DNA of 64,000 nt, taken from assembly GCA_947652605.1 (NCBI GenBank), contig OX393578.1, forward strand, positions 58,473,415 to 58,537,414, read 5' to 3'. A model generated the notes under the pieces. It had not been told where the DNA came from and searched no databases. It saw only the letters and a list, made by a program, of their open reading frames with translations. This DNA comes from Elmis aenea (Eukaryota; Arthropoda; Insecta; Coleoptera; Elmidae). Positions 41,629-51,783 of the stretch are shown here, one piece after another; within the stretch, counting starts at the first letter, position 1; each line of letters starts with the position of its first letter. The position numbers and the translations under genes are program-made.

Positions 41629-42537
41629 CCGGTAAACCGGGGCTACTTGAACACCCCGGGGTAACTTGGTCACCTAGGCATTGTTTATTATTTTACTTGT
41701 TTACATTTTACTTTGTTTTTTCTTTTCGGTTTTGGAATGTTCTTATCGTTTGTGACAGGTAACTTTTGAATAAAAATGGTGCGCAATTACGAAAGAACTC
41801 CCGGTTCCAAACCTTATCGTAATTTTAAAGTCGAGGATCTGGAAAATGCCATACAAGCTGGAATGTCAAAAAAACTGGTAGCAAAAACCTGTAAAGTGCC
41901 TCGGTCAACATTAGCTAGGAAGGTTCTTGGAAAGAATTTGAAGTCAGCTGGTCATCCAAGAGTTTTTTCGAGCAAAGAGGAGGCCACCATAGCGGAGACA
42001 CTTGGCGTTGTCGCCAATTGGGGTTTCCCCCTAACTAGGCTGGATATAAGGACAGTTATTTCAAAATATCTTGAAAAACAGGGAAAAACTATTAGTATTT
42101 TCAAAGACAACATCCCTGGAGAAGATTTCCTTAATTCGTTTATCCAAAGAAACAACCTGTCCATACGTCTTGCTTCTAACATCAAGAGATCCAGAGCTTC
42201 CGTTGACCGTATAGACATTTTAAAATTTTTCAACGACATTAATGATGCCTTAAGAGATGTGGATAATTTTAACATTTATAACTACGACGAAAATGCATTT
42301 ATATTGTTAGTTTTATTAAATTCTTCGAGTGTGACCAAGTAGCCCCAACCCCGGAGCTATTTGGTCACCACATTTTTTTTCAAAAACTGTATTCAAATTA
42401 GAGCCTCTGGATAATTTAGGTGTTGTATATTGCTATTGTCGGTAAAATCAAATTTATTTGAAATCAAAATATCGATTAGTTTCAGAATTACCTTTAAAAA
42501 AGTGATAAAATTGTGTCCAAGTAGCCCCCGATTACGG
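41629..42537 (+). mobile_element. Pogo-like element with ACTTGGTCAC repeats
   Basis: TA duplications (41627-41628 and 42538-42539) flank CCGGTAAACCGGGGCTACTT and the inverse AAGTAGCCCCCGATTACGG. Variants of GGGNTACTTGGTCACC occur at 41640-41680, 42328-42375 and 42515. At 909 bp it is an internal-deletion derivative that keeps the DNA-binding half of the transposase. Confidence 0.85.
41776..42342 (+). CDS. Pogo-like transposase truncated to its DNA-binding half
   Basis: A 188-codon open frame from the ATG at 41776. Residues 14-60 form a pipsqueak-type helix-turn-helix (FKVEDLENAIQAGMSKKLVA). Residues 62-150 form the CENP-B-type second helix-turn-helix, including YLEKQGKTISIFKDNIPGED. The DDE domain begins with the first catalytic Asp (Asp171 in IYNYDENAF) and is then deleted; the frame ends 17 residues later in sequence derived from the right end. 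No stop or frameshift disrupts the DNA-binding part. The product could still bind the element's ends but cannot cut. It is either a recent deletion derivative or a maintained repressor-like protein; nothing in the sequence decides between them. Confidence 0.7.
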   Translation: MVRNYERTPGSKPYRNFKVEDLENAIQAGMSKKLVAKTCKVPRSTLARKVLGKNLKSAGHPRVFSSKEEATIAETLGVVANWGFPLTRLDIRTVISKYLEKQGKTISIFKDNIPGEDFLNSFIQRNNLSIRLASNIKRSRASVDRIDILKFFNDINDALRDVDNFNIYNYDENAFILLVLLNSSSVTK

Positions 42538-42689
42538 TAATGGTTATGGTATTATGCATATTCTGTGATTTCATGTTTTCCTGTTGGTTCTTGTTTTATT
42601 TGTGAATAAAAAATGATTATTATGGCGAGCAGAAGAGAAATACCTGCTTTAGAGTACAGGAGTTAACAACCAATTTATATTTATAAAGA

Positions 42690-43340
42690 ATGTTGTCTAT
42701 TTTATCAAAAACGTTTGGTTTGAGTTATGAGCAGCGAAATTTCTTGGTTGACAGTGATTCGGAACGTGATTATATCAGATTTCTGGAGATAACGGTTCTG
42801 ATGTTGAATGGCTCCCATAACCAGAACGTGGTTCTAATCATTCCCAGGTAAAATAGTTATTGTTGTTTTCTCAACATAGTGTCACTGGACCAAAAAGCAA
42901 ACCAAAAATAATAGAGTAATACAATTTCACTAAAAGTGGAGTTGATAATTATTGACACATTACTCAACAAAGCGCAGAACACTTCGATGGCCACTTGCCT
43001 TGTTTTACAATATCATTGATTTAGCATGCCTTGCAAGATATATTATTTACACAAAAAAAAAAAATCCATTGACAAAAACAACTTTACACAGTCGGCGAAA
43101 CTTCCTTCAGGATCTAGGACGGAGCTTAGCAATGTCTACAATAGAAAAAAGATCACAGACACCAAAGTGTTTTCTACAAAGACGGAATTGAATCTATGAT
43201 AGACCACCCCATTATTCCACAAGCGCCCTCAACAGGTACTGTCCGACCACAGGGTGCAAAAGGACATGAGCCTATAATCGGAATGTAATCTTGTGTTTGT
43301 AGCCATTCCATATGTAATGAACATGTTGTTTAAATTAACA
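42690..43340 (+). pseudogene. PiggyBac-like transposase relic
   Basis: Near the start SGDNGSDVEWLP (42755-42790) resembles the acidic N-terminus of piggyBac transposases. 42952-43190 gives ALFYNIIDLACLARYIIYT and RRNFLQDLGRSLAMSTIEKR, matching the end of the catalytic domain. 43285-43335 gives SCVCSHSICNEHVV, the remnant of the C-terminal cysteine-rich zinc-binding domain. The catalytic middle is deleted and frames change between segments. No ends are recognised. Confidence 0.65.
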
Positions 43341-44268
43341 TTTTTGCAAGAAAACTGATGAATTTATTATTTTTATATTGTTTAGGACACGTATTTTATA
43401 AATCTATACGTGATTTTTAGCAAAAGTGCATGAAGGTTACACGTGTACCTACTAATGCACTAATGGAATAACACAAATATTTTTTTTTCAATTAATCACT
43501 TTGTTTTTACATGCTTAAAGGTGTCACAAAAGCTCAGACGTCAAAATTTTAGATAAATATGAAAAATTATTCGAAGAAAATGAAAAAGTTACCCAATAGT
43601 TAAATACTGTCAAGATTCAAAAGTCTTACAATAACGACTATAACCATCCTATAATAATAAACGTAGCAAAAGTCCTTTCATTTAGAAGTTTAATTAACTG
43701 TATATTTAGAACACAAATCATTTGTTTGTTTGTAGTAAATATTAAATAGACTGTTACTGGCAAAATGCGTGTAATGATTACGACAGAGACGCAGTTTTTG
43801 AGAAAATAACTTTCTAAGCTACTTGTATCACACATCAAGAAATATAGTTTACCACAAACGCTAAATTGTGTGGTTTGGTCCAGCGATGCGCAAAAATGAA
43901 TATCTATAATCTTTTAAACCTACCAAGTGTAAACAAAAAGAGTCTAATAGGACAGTATTATACACTTTTATCCTATATTTCTGGAATGCATTACATTAAG
44001 AGACAAATAAAAATTTCAAAACATCTACAACGCGTTTAAAACAAGTTTCTCATTGAAACAAATTTTAAAAAGTCGATCGATATACAGGGCGAACAGAAAA
44101 ATGTCCAGTTAGTGTTGATATCTGCCTAGCATTTGATTTTAGGAAACAGTTTTCCTTAAAAAAAAATCTTAGAAAAAGGTCCTCTATCACCACTTAAAAT
44201 ATTTGCGCCTACAACGGGGACACCCTGTATTTCACAAATATGAAATCAATAAATAAATATATTATTCC
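43341..44268. other. Anonymous DNA with a small MITE at 44085-44227
   Basis: Within it, TA plus CAGGGCGAACAG at 44085 and GGGGACACCCTG plus TA at 44227 bound a 133-bp stretch whose ends match only over about 8 nt. Otherwise no feature is seen. Confidence 0.3.
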
Positions 44269-44498
44269 TTAACACGTTAAGTGCCGTGTGAGACAACATT
44301 TGTCTCACACTTGTTTTTTCCTCCCAGGCCGCGTGAGACGCCGTATGTCTCACGCGTCATTTTTATTTCCGAGCCACGGGAGACAGCAGTGGTCTCACAT
44401 ATCCATAAGAAAATCATGTAGTCTTAACTATATTGGCCTGTGGGTTCAGGTACTACTTTTGGCCTGTGATTTTATATTATGAATGAGAGATTAATTAA

Positions 44499-44781
44499 CC
44501 CTTTCGCGGCGGCACTCGTTTGAAAAGTTCGTGCCTTCAGTGCGGCGTTTTTCGGGTCTGATGGAGTTTGTGGGTTACGTTCGCGTAATAAAGGTCCACG
44601 CACACCGACGCGATCTCGACGCGGTCGCGGTCACGATAATTGATAACCAAGGTTACTTATTATCGTGACCGCGCCCGCGACCGCGTCGAGATCGCGTCGG
44701 TGTGTGTGGACCTTAATACGGCTCCCGCACATGGGACACGAAAAATAAATGCGGATGATTACGGTTCCCGCAGTGAAAGGG
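44499..44781. mobile_element. PiggyBac-type MITE, nested
   Basis: TTAA at 44495-44498 and 44782-44785 flanks CCCTTTCGCGGCGGCAC and the inverse end CGCAGTGAAAGGG. No coding sequence. It was itself hit by the element at 44591. Confidence 0.8.
44591..44713. mobile_element. Harbinger-type palindromic MITE (123 bp)
   Basis: TAA at 44588-44590 and 44714-44716 flanks AGGTCCACGCACACCGACGC and its inverse. The whole element is a near-perfect hairpin rich in CGACGCGGTCGCGGTCACG. The 3-bp TAA duplication fits PIF/Harbinger. Confidence 0.8.
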
Positions 44782-45961
44782 TTAAACAAAACATGTATTT
44801 AGTATTTTATTGGTATTATCTAATACATTTGAAATTATTTATTAATCATTTGAATGCTGTAAAGAATAATTATTATGTACATCAAAAAAACAAGGCATGC
44901 AAAAGTGCTTTACACACCCAGTACATTTTAGTCTCACATTAGAAGCCTTCTTTTGGCCCTCCCCTCTGCCTGAAATTTTTGCTGTCTTTTATTTTGTATT
45001 TCTTATTAGTTTTGCACTAAAATCAACTCATATTATTACATGATTGAATTCAGAAAAAAAAAATGTCTACAAGAATAAGTTAAAAAAAAGTTTATGATGC
45101 CATTTGAAAATAAAATTGACTATCGTTTGACATTAAGTTGAACTTGAAAAAAATTGAAATCCAATTCAGTTTATAGTATTTGAGGAGCCATTCCATTTAC
45201 TTTTTTGTTCATCAAAATCGAACCACAAACAACGGAGTTACAGCTTGCGGCGTTTTTTGTGTGAAACCCTGTATAATGTGCCAATTTGCCGTTATTCTTG
45301 TAAATATGGAATAAATTTGTTAAAATTATTTTTAGATATTTTTACTGATTGATCTATAAATGCTCTGCTCATCTGCTGCCAAATTTCATAAGATTATTGA
45401 CTATAAACGGAAAAACGGGGTTTCCAGTGCCAGCTCTTGAATTCATCCAGCAGGTTAGCGCGCAGGGCCATTTTTGCTAATGGTTTAGAACGGGAATCAC
45501 CGTGCACTGACGGGAAATCGTAGAGACATATTTGGGCGGCACGAATTTTAGCAAAGGGCTTCTGATATTTTTAGTATTTTAGGCCAGGGTGCATGAATGT
45601 TTGCGCTTGGCGCCCCTTAAGCCACGCGCCCTTGGCACTCGCCGCCCCGTTGCCAATGCATGGCTACGGCTCTGTCAACACTCGGTACAAGCTGCTAAAT
45701 GTCGCATATACACGCACGAACTTGTCGTGAGACAACATTTGTCTCACACGGCCTGAACTCCAAAATTTGCAAGTTGTGGCCGCGTGAGACTAACGTTGTC
45801 TCACGTAATAATTTCAGTAAATAACAATTAAAATTTTAAAAATTCCTTTGTTTTTGTCATTATTCATAATAAAAAGTAATTTAAAATTCATAATAAGCCA
45901 AAAAAAAGTTTGGCCCCAGAGACCTTCTTTTTGGTTAACATTGCGGCACTTAACGTGTTAA

Positions 45962-46690
45962 AATAGAAAGCTTCAAGAGGACGTGATTGGGAAGACGAGA
46001 TGTTAATTGTTTTAGTGATAATACACAACAAGAATGAACATGATCACACTCTTCGCGAAACAATATTTTTCGATCTCCTTGAGCAATGCCACAAAATTAT
46101 TAGTACAAATTTTAACTTACGTAAAAGTGTACAGCCAACCTTATATAATCATGACAAAACGCGACACCAAATAATAGTTTTAGCCCATAAAAATACATGT
46201 CATCATGCCTGAACCATTAGGCAAGTTTCGGAGTCGATTTTTTTTGCTAACAATAATCATTTGATTATAATGTAATAAAAAATATTTCTTTACGTGAATT
46301 TGGCGTAATGTCTTCGCAATTCTCGCTCGACTTCATTTAACAATGAGAAAGTTGCCAGTACGCAAAAGAACGTGTTGAGGTAAAATCTACCTGAGCAATA
46401 TAATGGTCCAGTGAAGATTGCTTATCCGGACATTCTTGTCTCATACAGATACAACCGCTTTTGTAATTTTTATTACTGTCTCACGACAATTGAAAAACAA
46501 GTAATCATAAACAAATAAGAAATAAAACTGTGTATTACGAGAGGTTACCGTACTATTTTGAAATGTACTAAAATGTTAGTTGCAAAGTGCATTTATATAA
46601 CAAAACTGAAGTGTTGAGTGTTATTGTATAATAAATATTATGAGTTTTGTACAAGGAATTAATTGTATATAAAAATAAGTGAAGAAAAGA
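45962..46690. other. No recognised feature
   Basis: No gene, repeat or element is supported. Confidence 0.35.
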
Positions 46691-46960
46691 CCAATATATA
46701 TGGTTATCAGCGCGGAAGTTGATGGGATGTAACTGGAACAAGTAAAAAACCCATCGAATGAAATGGAATAGGTTGTCCAGAAAATCATATGAAGCACTAG
46801 CTGGGGAAGAAGATGAAAGGAAGACCAACATTGATGTGAATTTACTGAGTTGAAAAAGCTGTTATGAACAGAGGTATTAGGTGGAAAAGGTTTAAAAAGT
46901 TAACAGAATTCGTGAAGGAATGGAGGAAATCTTACAAGCAAAGTCTACATCCATAAGCAG
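46691..46960 (+). pseudogene. Tail of a non-LTR retrotransposon
   Basis: Frames give MKGRPTLM and then VEKAVMNRGIRWKRFKKLTE followed by FVKEWRKSY, the pattern GRPxxxW...V...RGIxW......EWR typical of the extreme C-terminus of endonuclease-RT elements. Heavily decayed. Confidence 0.5.
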
Positions 46961-47059
46961 AAAGAAAAGACTGCTACCAAACGTTAGAGAGACGTTTGAT
47001 AAAGATCAAATTCATTGCTTTGTGTTTTGTAATAAAAAATGTTTTATATTATTTATGTA

Positions 47060-47935
47060 TTCATTATTTAGTCATGAGTCCTTCTACTGCTAGGTGTAGG
47101 ACTGTTGAGTTGTGTTGTGCTGACTTTTTTCCATGCTTTTCTGTCGAGTGCTAGCCTTTTTATGTCTTTCCATTTAGAACATATCCGCTGCTGCTTTTTT
47201 AACTTCGTCTTGCCAGGTTTTTCTCGGTCTACCTCTTTTGTTTTTTCCCTGTGATCTTGGTTTATAGGCTTTTCTGGTTAACCTTTCTTCTTTCATCGTA
47301 TAAATGACCCAACCATCCCAGCTGTCTTTCTTGTATTGTTGTTCCAACTGATTTAATCTTTAATTGTTCTCTATATGTTTCGTTTCTGATTCTATCTTTT
47401 GTTTTTCCTTGGATTTTTTTAAGAAAACTCATTTCAGCTGCATTCACTCGGCTACTACTTTTATTTATGAGTTATAGTTTTAGTTTTTTCTGTATTTATT
47501 TTCATATTGATATTTTCCAATTCCTGGTTTAGAGTTTCTAGATTATGTTGCAGATTTTTGTTTTGTTTTCGCGACTAAGATCATGTCGTCTGCAAACATT
47601 ATAGCTCAGTTATGTTTATTTTTTCAATTTTCTAGTTGCCTAGGTGAAACGGTCTGATTTTTGGTTTTACTTCTTTAACTACCCTATCTAGAACTACTGA
47701 GAATAATAATGGACAAAGCACGCATCCTTGTTCTAAGCCCTCTTTTGTTTCAAACTCTTCCGATTCTTCATTTTGGGTTCTCACAATATTTACCGTTTTT
47801 TCGTACATCGCTTTTATTATGTCGATTATTTTTATTTATATTCCCTTCATTCTTAGGCGCCTCCGCACGTCTTTCATTTTATTTTATTGAATGCTTTTCC
47901 AAGTCTATAAAACATAAATGTATTTGTGTATTTCC
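47060..47935 (-). pseudogene. Non-LTR RT relic, minus strand
   Basis: Reading down from 47935 the minus strand gives KDVRRRLRMKGI, DIIKAMYEKTVNIVRTQNEE, then ETKEGLEQGCVLCPLLFSVV (RT motif GLxQGCVLSPLLF), NLQHNLETLNQELENINMKI, and after a gap NAAEMSFLKKIQGKTKDRIR and QLGWLGHLYDERRKVNQKSL. This is the family of 38190-40402. Stops and frameshifts are numerous. Confidence 0.8.
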
Positions 47936-48640
47936 TTGCTTTTTGTTAAGCTCTTTTCGTTTTACATTAACTAAACTATATTTTAATAAAATTGCTTAAT
48001 TTAAAAAAAAAATATGTTTGTACAGCAACTGTTTTTTCATGACTGTCATATTATTTTAATTGATGATTGCATGCTTTAACTTAACAAGACAACGAAGTTG
48101 TATTGCCCATCATTTTTGAATAAAGATAGTCCTTGAAAAAGTACTAAAAAGGTGTAAACGATGACATATTATTTACATTTGTCTGTCCATTGTGTTGCCA
48201 TTCTTGGTATTGTCTGCATCAGACAAGACTGAAAGTGCGAAAAGCGTTTCAATACTGAGTAATCACTGTCTTAATCTCTGTTTTGCCAAACACGTAGGGT
48301 TAGGAATAAATCAAATAAAAAAGGCTTAATAAAATCTTCGAATTGTTTCGAGGAGAAATCGAAATGATTTTGAACTATGGCATTTGGTTTAAGGATTCAT
48401 AGACACGTTCTTGACTCGTTAAATGACAACTATTCAGCTTCAGTTCGTTGAAATCATATTGTAAAAATTTTCAATAAAAATTTAAGAAATATAAAGACTA
48501 GTGTTTGCACTTTATTTCGGGGAAAATATAAGAACGCAATTTTTCCTTCTTAAGTCAATATCCGCTAAAGATACTTTGTTTATATTTATTTTCACCTGAT
48601 GTATCGATATCCTTTTTGGTCATCCGCTCTTTTTTTTTCT
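47936..48640. other. No recognised feature
   Basis: AT-rich with homopolymer runs; no supported gene or repeat. Confidence 0.35.
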
Positions 48641-49126
48641 AGATGGGATAAGCAAGTATTCTGTTAAGATGTGTATACTAAATAAATTGTTGTTGTTCGA
48701 TTTCATCAATCTTTTTGTTTATTTTCTCCTGTATGTCCTCGTTTTTCTTTATCCACTATCCTTAATTGGCATAATTTCTATCAAAAATGTATGCTCTTTT
48801 TATCTCTTCTAAATATTTAGACATGGTCCAAACTCCATATATAGCAAAGTTTTGCACAAAAGATTTCAATCTATTTGGCGTTTAATGCTCGATAACACTT
48901 AGTTGAATTGTCAAATTATTACTTTTTCTTTTCCTAATTTATTTAAACAACTCTGCGTTTTGGTAAAGCATCTTTGTGCTAATTGCGCCCATCCAATGCA
49001 CGTATTGGTTTCTCAGTGTTTTCCATGATTGGTTTAAAAAAGCAGAGTCGAGAGCTTTGTTCAGATCGACACAAATTATATGTGATTCTCTAACGTAAGC
49101 TATGCTTTTTAATAAAATTATATATA
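48641..49126 (-). pseudogene. Non-LTR RT fragment (motif A region)
   Basis: The minus frame reads AYVRESHIICVDLNKALDSA followed by WKTLRNQYV and LYQNAELF. This matches the RT motif A region (VDLxKAFDSVPRxxLWxxL) of non-LTR elements. Its 5' side is cut by the foldback at 49127. It is not simply continuous with 50035-50910, because motif A should precede the YADD box found there. Confidence 0.65.
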
Positions 49127-50032
49127 CAGGGTGTCCCAAATTCGAGTAAATGCATGGGGATCTCGCTTATCTTAAGAGCTACGAGGTCGGTTAAATTAGG
49201 GCAAAGTTGCGAAATTAGATGCTATTAATATTCCAAAGAGAAATTGGAAATATCTCAAACGGTATCCGAGAAAATTAGGAAAAACTGGAAAATACGATTT
49301 TTGAAAATCGTCTATAACTCCTTTGGAGTATGAAATATCTTAAAGCAACTTTTCAAGCCGAATCGAATAGTGGTCACAATTTTTTTCTAGATTGATTCGT
49401 TTTTGTTTTATGACAACCAACTTTATTTTTTCTTATGGGCGCAATTTTTGCTATTTACATAATCAAATAGCATTTATTTTTCTGAATCCATTGATGTATC
49501 ACACATGATATTTTCCTTTTCTTTCATTGTCAAATTTCAAAAAATACGTTTTAAACAATAATTTAAACCATTATAAATCAGGTTGGCCGGTCATTGTAGT
49601 TTATGTTGTTTCCATGACAACCGATCAACAAACTAAAAGTTTTGAAGGCCTGTTGGTCGTAAAAATGAACTTAAATAACGAAGAAAAACGCGATATGCTG
49701 CCCATAAGAAAAAACAAAGTTGGTTGTCTAAAACAAAAACGAATCGCCCTAGGAAAAATTTGTGACCACCATCCGATTCGGCTTAAAAAGTAGCTTGGGC
49801 AACTTTTTTACACAGTTAAAATATTTCAAACTCCAAAGGAGTTATAAATGATTTTCAAAAATGGACTTTCCAGTTTTTCCTATTTTTCTCGGATACCGTT
49901 TGAGATATTTCCAATTTCTCTTTAGATTATCAATAAGCATCGAATTTAACAACTTTGCCCTAATTTAACCGACCTCGTAGCTCTTAAGATAAGCGAGATT
50001 CCCATGCATTTACTTGAATTTGGGACACCCTG
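49127..50032. mobile_element. CAGGGTGTCCC foldback element, complete
   Basis: TA at 49125-49126 and 50033-50034. Ends CAGGGTGTCCCAAATTCGAG and the inverse TTGAATTTGGGACACCCTG. The arms of about 430 bp pair along nearly their whole length and meet near 49580. The left arm is the same family as the solo arm at 8024. Confidence 0.85.
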
Positions 50033-50034
50033 TA

Positions 50035-50910
50035 TAGAGAGTGTTTTTACAGTCTGTTTAGGCCCACAGCTCCGTGGTTTTCTTCCACTTGACTTTGGTC
50101 TTCCAATCTCTTATACCCTTTTCTTTAAGGTCTGATAGCACTGCTTCTCTTCGCCGTCTTCTGAGTCGGCCTATCTTTTTCTTGCAATTTGGTGTTTTCC
50201 AGGATATCATTTTTGGCGTTCGTCCACTTGCCATTCTTTCGATATGACCCCGCCACTGTAATCTTTTGGCTTTTATTATTAAGTCAATTTCTGGTCCCTT
50301 GAATATCTCATAAATTTCCTTGTTTGTTTTTCTTTCATATCCCGGTTTTGTTTCCTTCCTCCCAAAACCCTTCTAAGTATTTTCCTCTCCCATCTTTGCA
50401 ATCTTTCCTGTGTTTTCTTATTCAGTTTCCAAGTTGCGCAGGCATAGAGTGCTGTTGGTCGCAATCCTGTTTTGTAAAGGCGAAATTTAGCATCTCTACG
50501 TAGCTGTTTCGCCCTTAGTAGTTGTTTCAAGGCTCCGGCACATTTATTTGCTTTTGTTAGTCTCGCCTCTATTTCGTTTTCTTCCTCAGAGTTTTTCGTT
50601 ATCCTGGCACCCAGATAGACTTCTTCCGGCCTCATTTTTCCCAATGTCGTAGTTATTTCTAGGATTGCATTCTGCTGACTTCCTCCAATAGGCATAACTT
50701 TACATTTCTTCTGGTTTAATTGCAACATCATCTTAAAAGCCTCCTCCACCAATCGCGTGTTCTAATTCCTTTATATTTCTGGCTATAATGGCGATGTCGT
50801 CTGCATATCCCACTATTTGATGGCTCTTGTACATTATATCTCCTCCCCGCTTCAGACGGCTGCTTCTTATTATCTTTTCTAGTGCTATGTTGAATAGTAA
50901 ACTAAAGATT
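50035..50910 (-). pseudogene. Non-LTR RT, YADD to C-terminus
   Basis: From 50910 downwards the minus strand reads SLLFNIALEKIIRSSRLKRG, then QIVGYADDIAIIARNIKELE, which carries the YADD catalytic box of reverse transcriptases. After a frameshift near 50755 an open frame (50752-50279) gives QLNQKKCKVMPIGGS, EVYLGARITKNSEEENEIEA and LYKTGLRPTALYACATWKLN. The tail continues RLQWRGHIERMASGRTPKMI and KEKGIRDWKTKVK down to about 50060. The protein end is well preserved but the upstream RT domain and endonuclease are missing. Confidence 0.85.
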
Positions 50911-51169
50911 ATTATTATAGTTTTAATGAAATTGCCAGAGAAATATTGAGGATTTTTTTTTCGCGGTGCATATATTTTGAAATCATTCTATACCACAGTC
51001 AACGTGCAGTGATTCATCACAAAGTGACGTTTCAAGCAATCATTTGGATAAAAAGAAACCGTTATGCTGCTTAACCGAGCCAAAGATCTAATAGTATAGT
51101 ATTACAACAAAGTGTCGTTCGTCCACTATTTGCATTACATAATATTGTGTAGCTGTTTCTTAATGTGCA

Positions 51170-51340
51170 GCGTATGGACACGGGATCGTAATGAGAATGT
51201 ATCGTCCAGTAAGCAGGTGCCTGTAATTCGGCACGCGTACAGAGTTTGTCTACCTCAGATATATCCGCCCATCGGGAGGAGGAAGTGAGAGCCATCAGCC
51301 ATCAATAGGTAGAAACGCGGAAGTCGGAGACAGTCATTAC
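51170..51340 (+). other. Exon-like CpG-rich patch with a strong donor
   Basis: A CpG-rich segment ends in CATTACG followed by GTAAGT, a consensus 5' splice site. No coding frame is recognisable, so a non-coding first exon is conceivable. The minus strand is open across 51071-51295. 50911-51169 and 51341-51775 show nothing else. Confidence 0.2.
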
Positions 51341-51783
51341 GGTAAGTCTGTGCAGCGGTCACTAGAAATCAACTGGCTCACTCGATGTTGCGAAAACCGT
51401 ATTGCACACGAGATAATAATAATGAAGACATCCAAAGACTATGAGGAAACGAGCATTGTCTTCGTAGAGTGCCAACAAAAATTTAGATCGATGATTTCTC
51501 CGTTGCATAATTCAATAAATCCAATTTTATAAGCAGCTTCACATATTGTTCGCTTGCGTAACTGGACGTGAGATTTTTTTAAAGGAAAAATCTAAATAAC
51601 AACGTTTTAAACATAGACGATCACACATCCCAAAATTTAAATCCATGATAGTATACATCTATATTTATCAATAAAATATATGCGGTTTTCCAAGAGCAAG
51701 TGAATCGGAAGTTAGGAGTACGGTTGCCACAAGTTCTACTTTTGGTAGAACAGTCCTTAAGCCCGTGGTTTGTGCCCTACGTC

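Larger units (their letters stand above)
44273..45957. mobile_element. PiggyBac-type element with GTGAGAC palindromes
   Basis: The TTAA target sites (44269-44272 and 45958-45961) flank CACGTTAAGTGCCG and the inverse CGGCACTTAACGTG; TTAA duplication is diagnostic of piggyBac. Subterminal palindromes of the type GTGAGAC-N7-GTCTCAC occur at about 44288, 44331 and 44369 on the left and 45728 and 45783 on the right. It contains two more MITEs nested at 44499 and, near 45190-45275, an end resembling a CAGGGTTTCAC foldback arm. No transposase is seen. Confidence 0.8.

Noticed and set aside
44640..44942. 100-codon plus-strand open frame
   Set aside because: Its first third is the arm of the 123-bp Harbinger-type hairpin and the rest crosses MITE ends; composition explains it.
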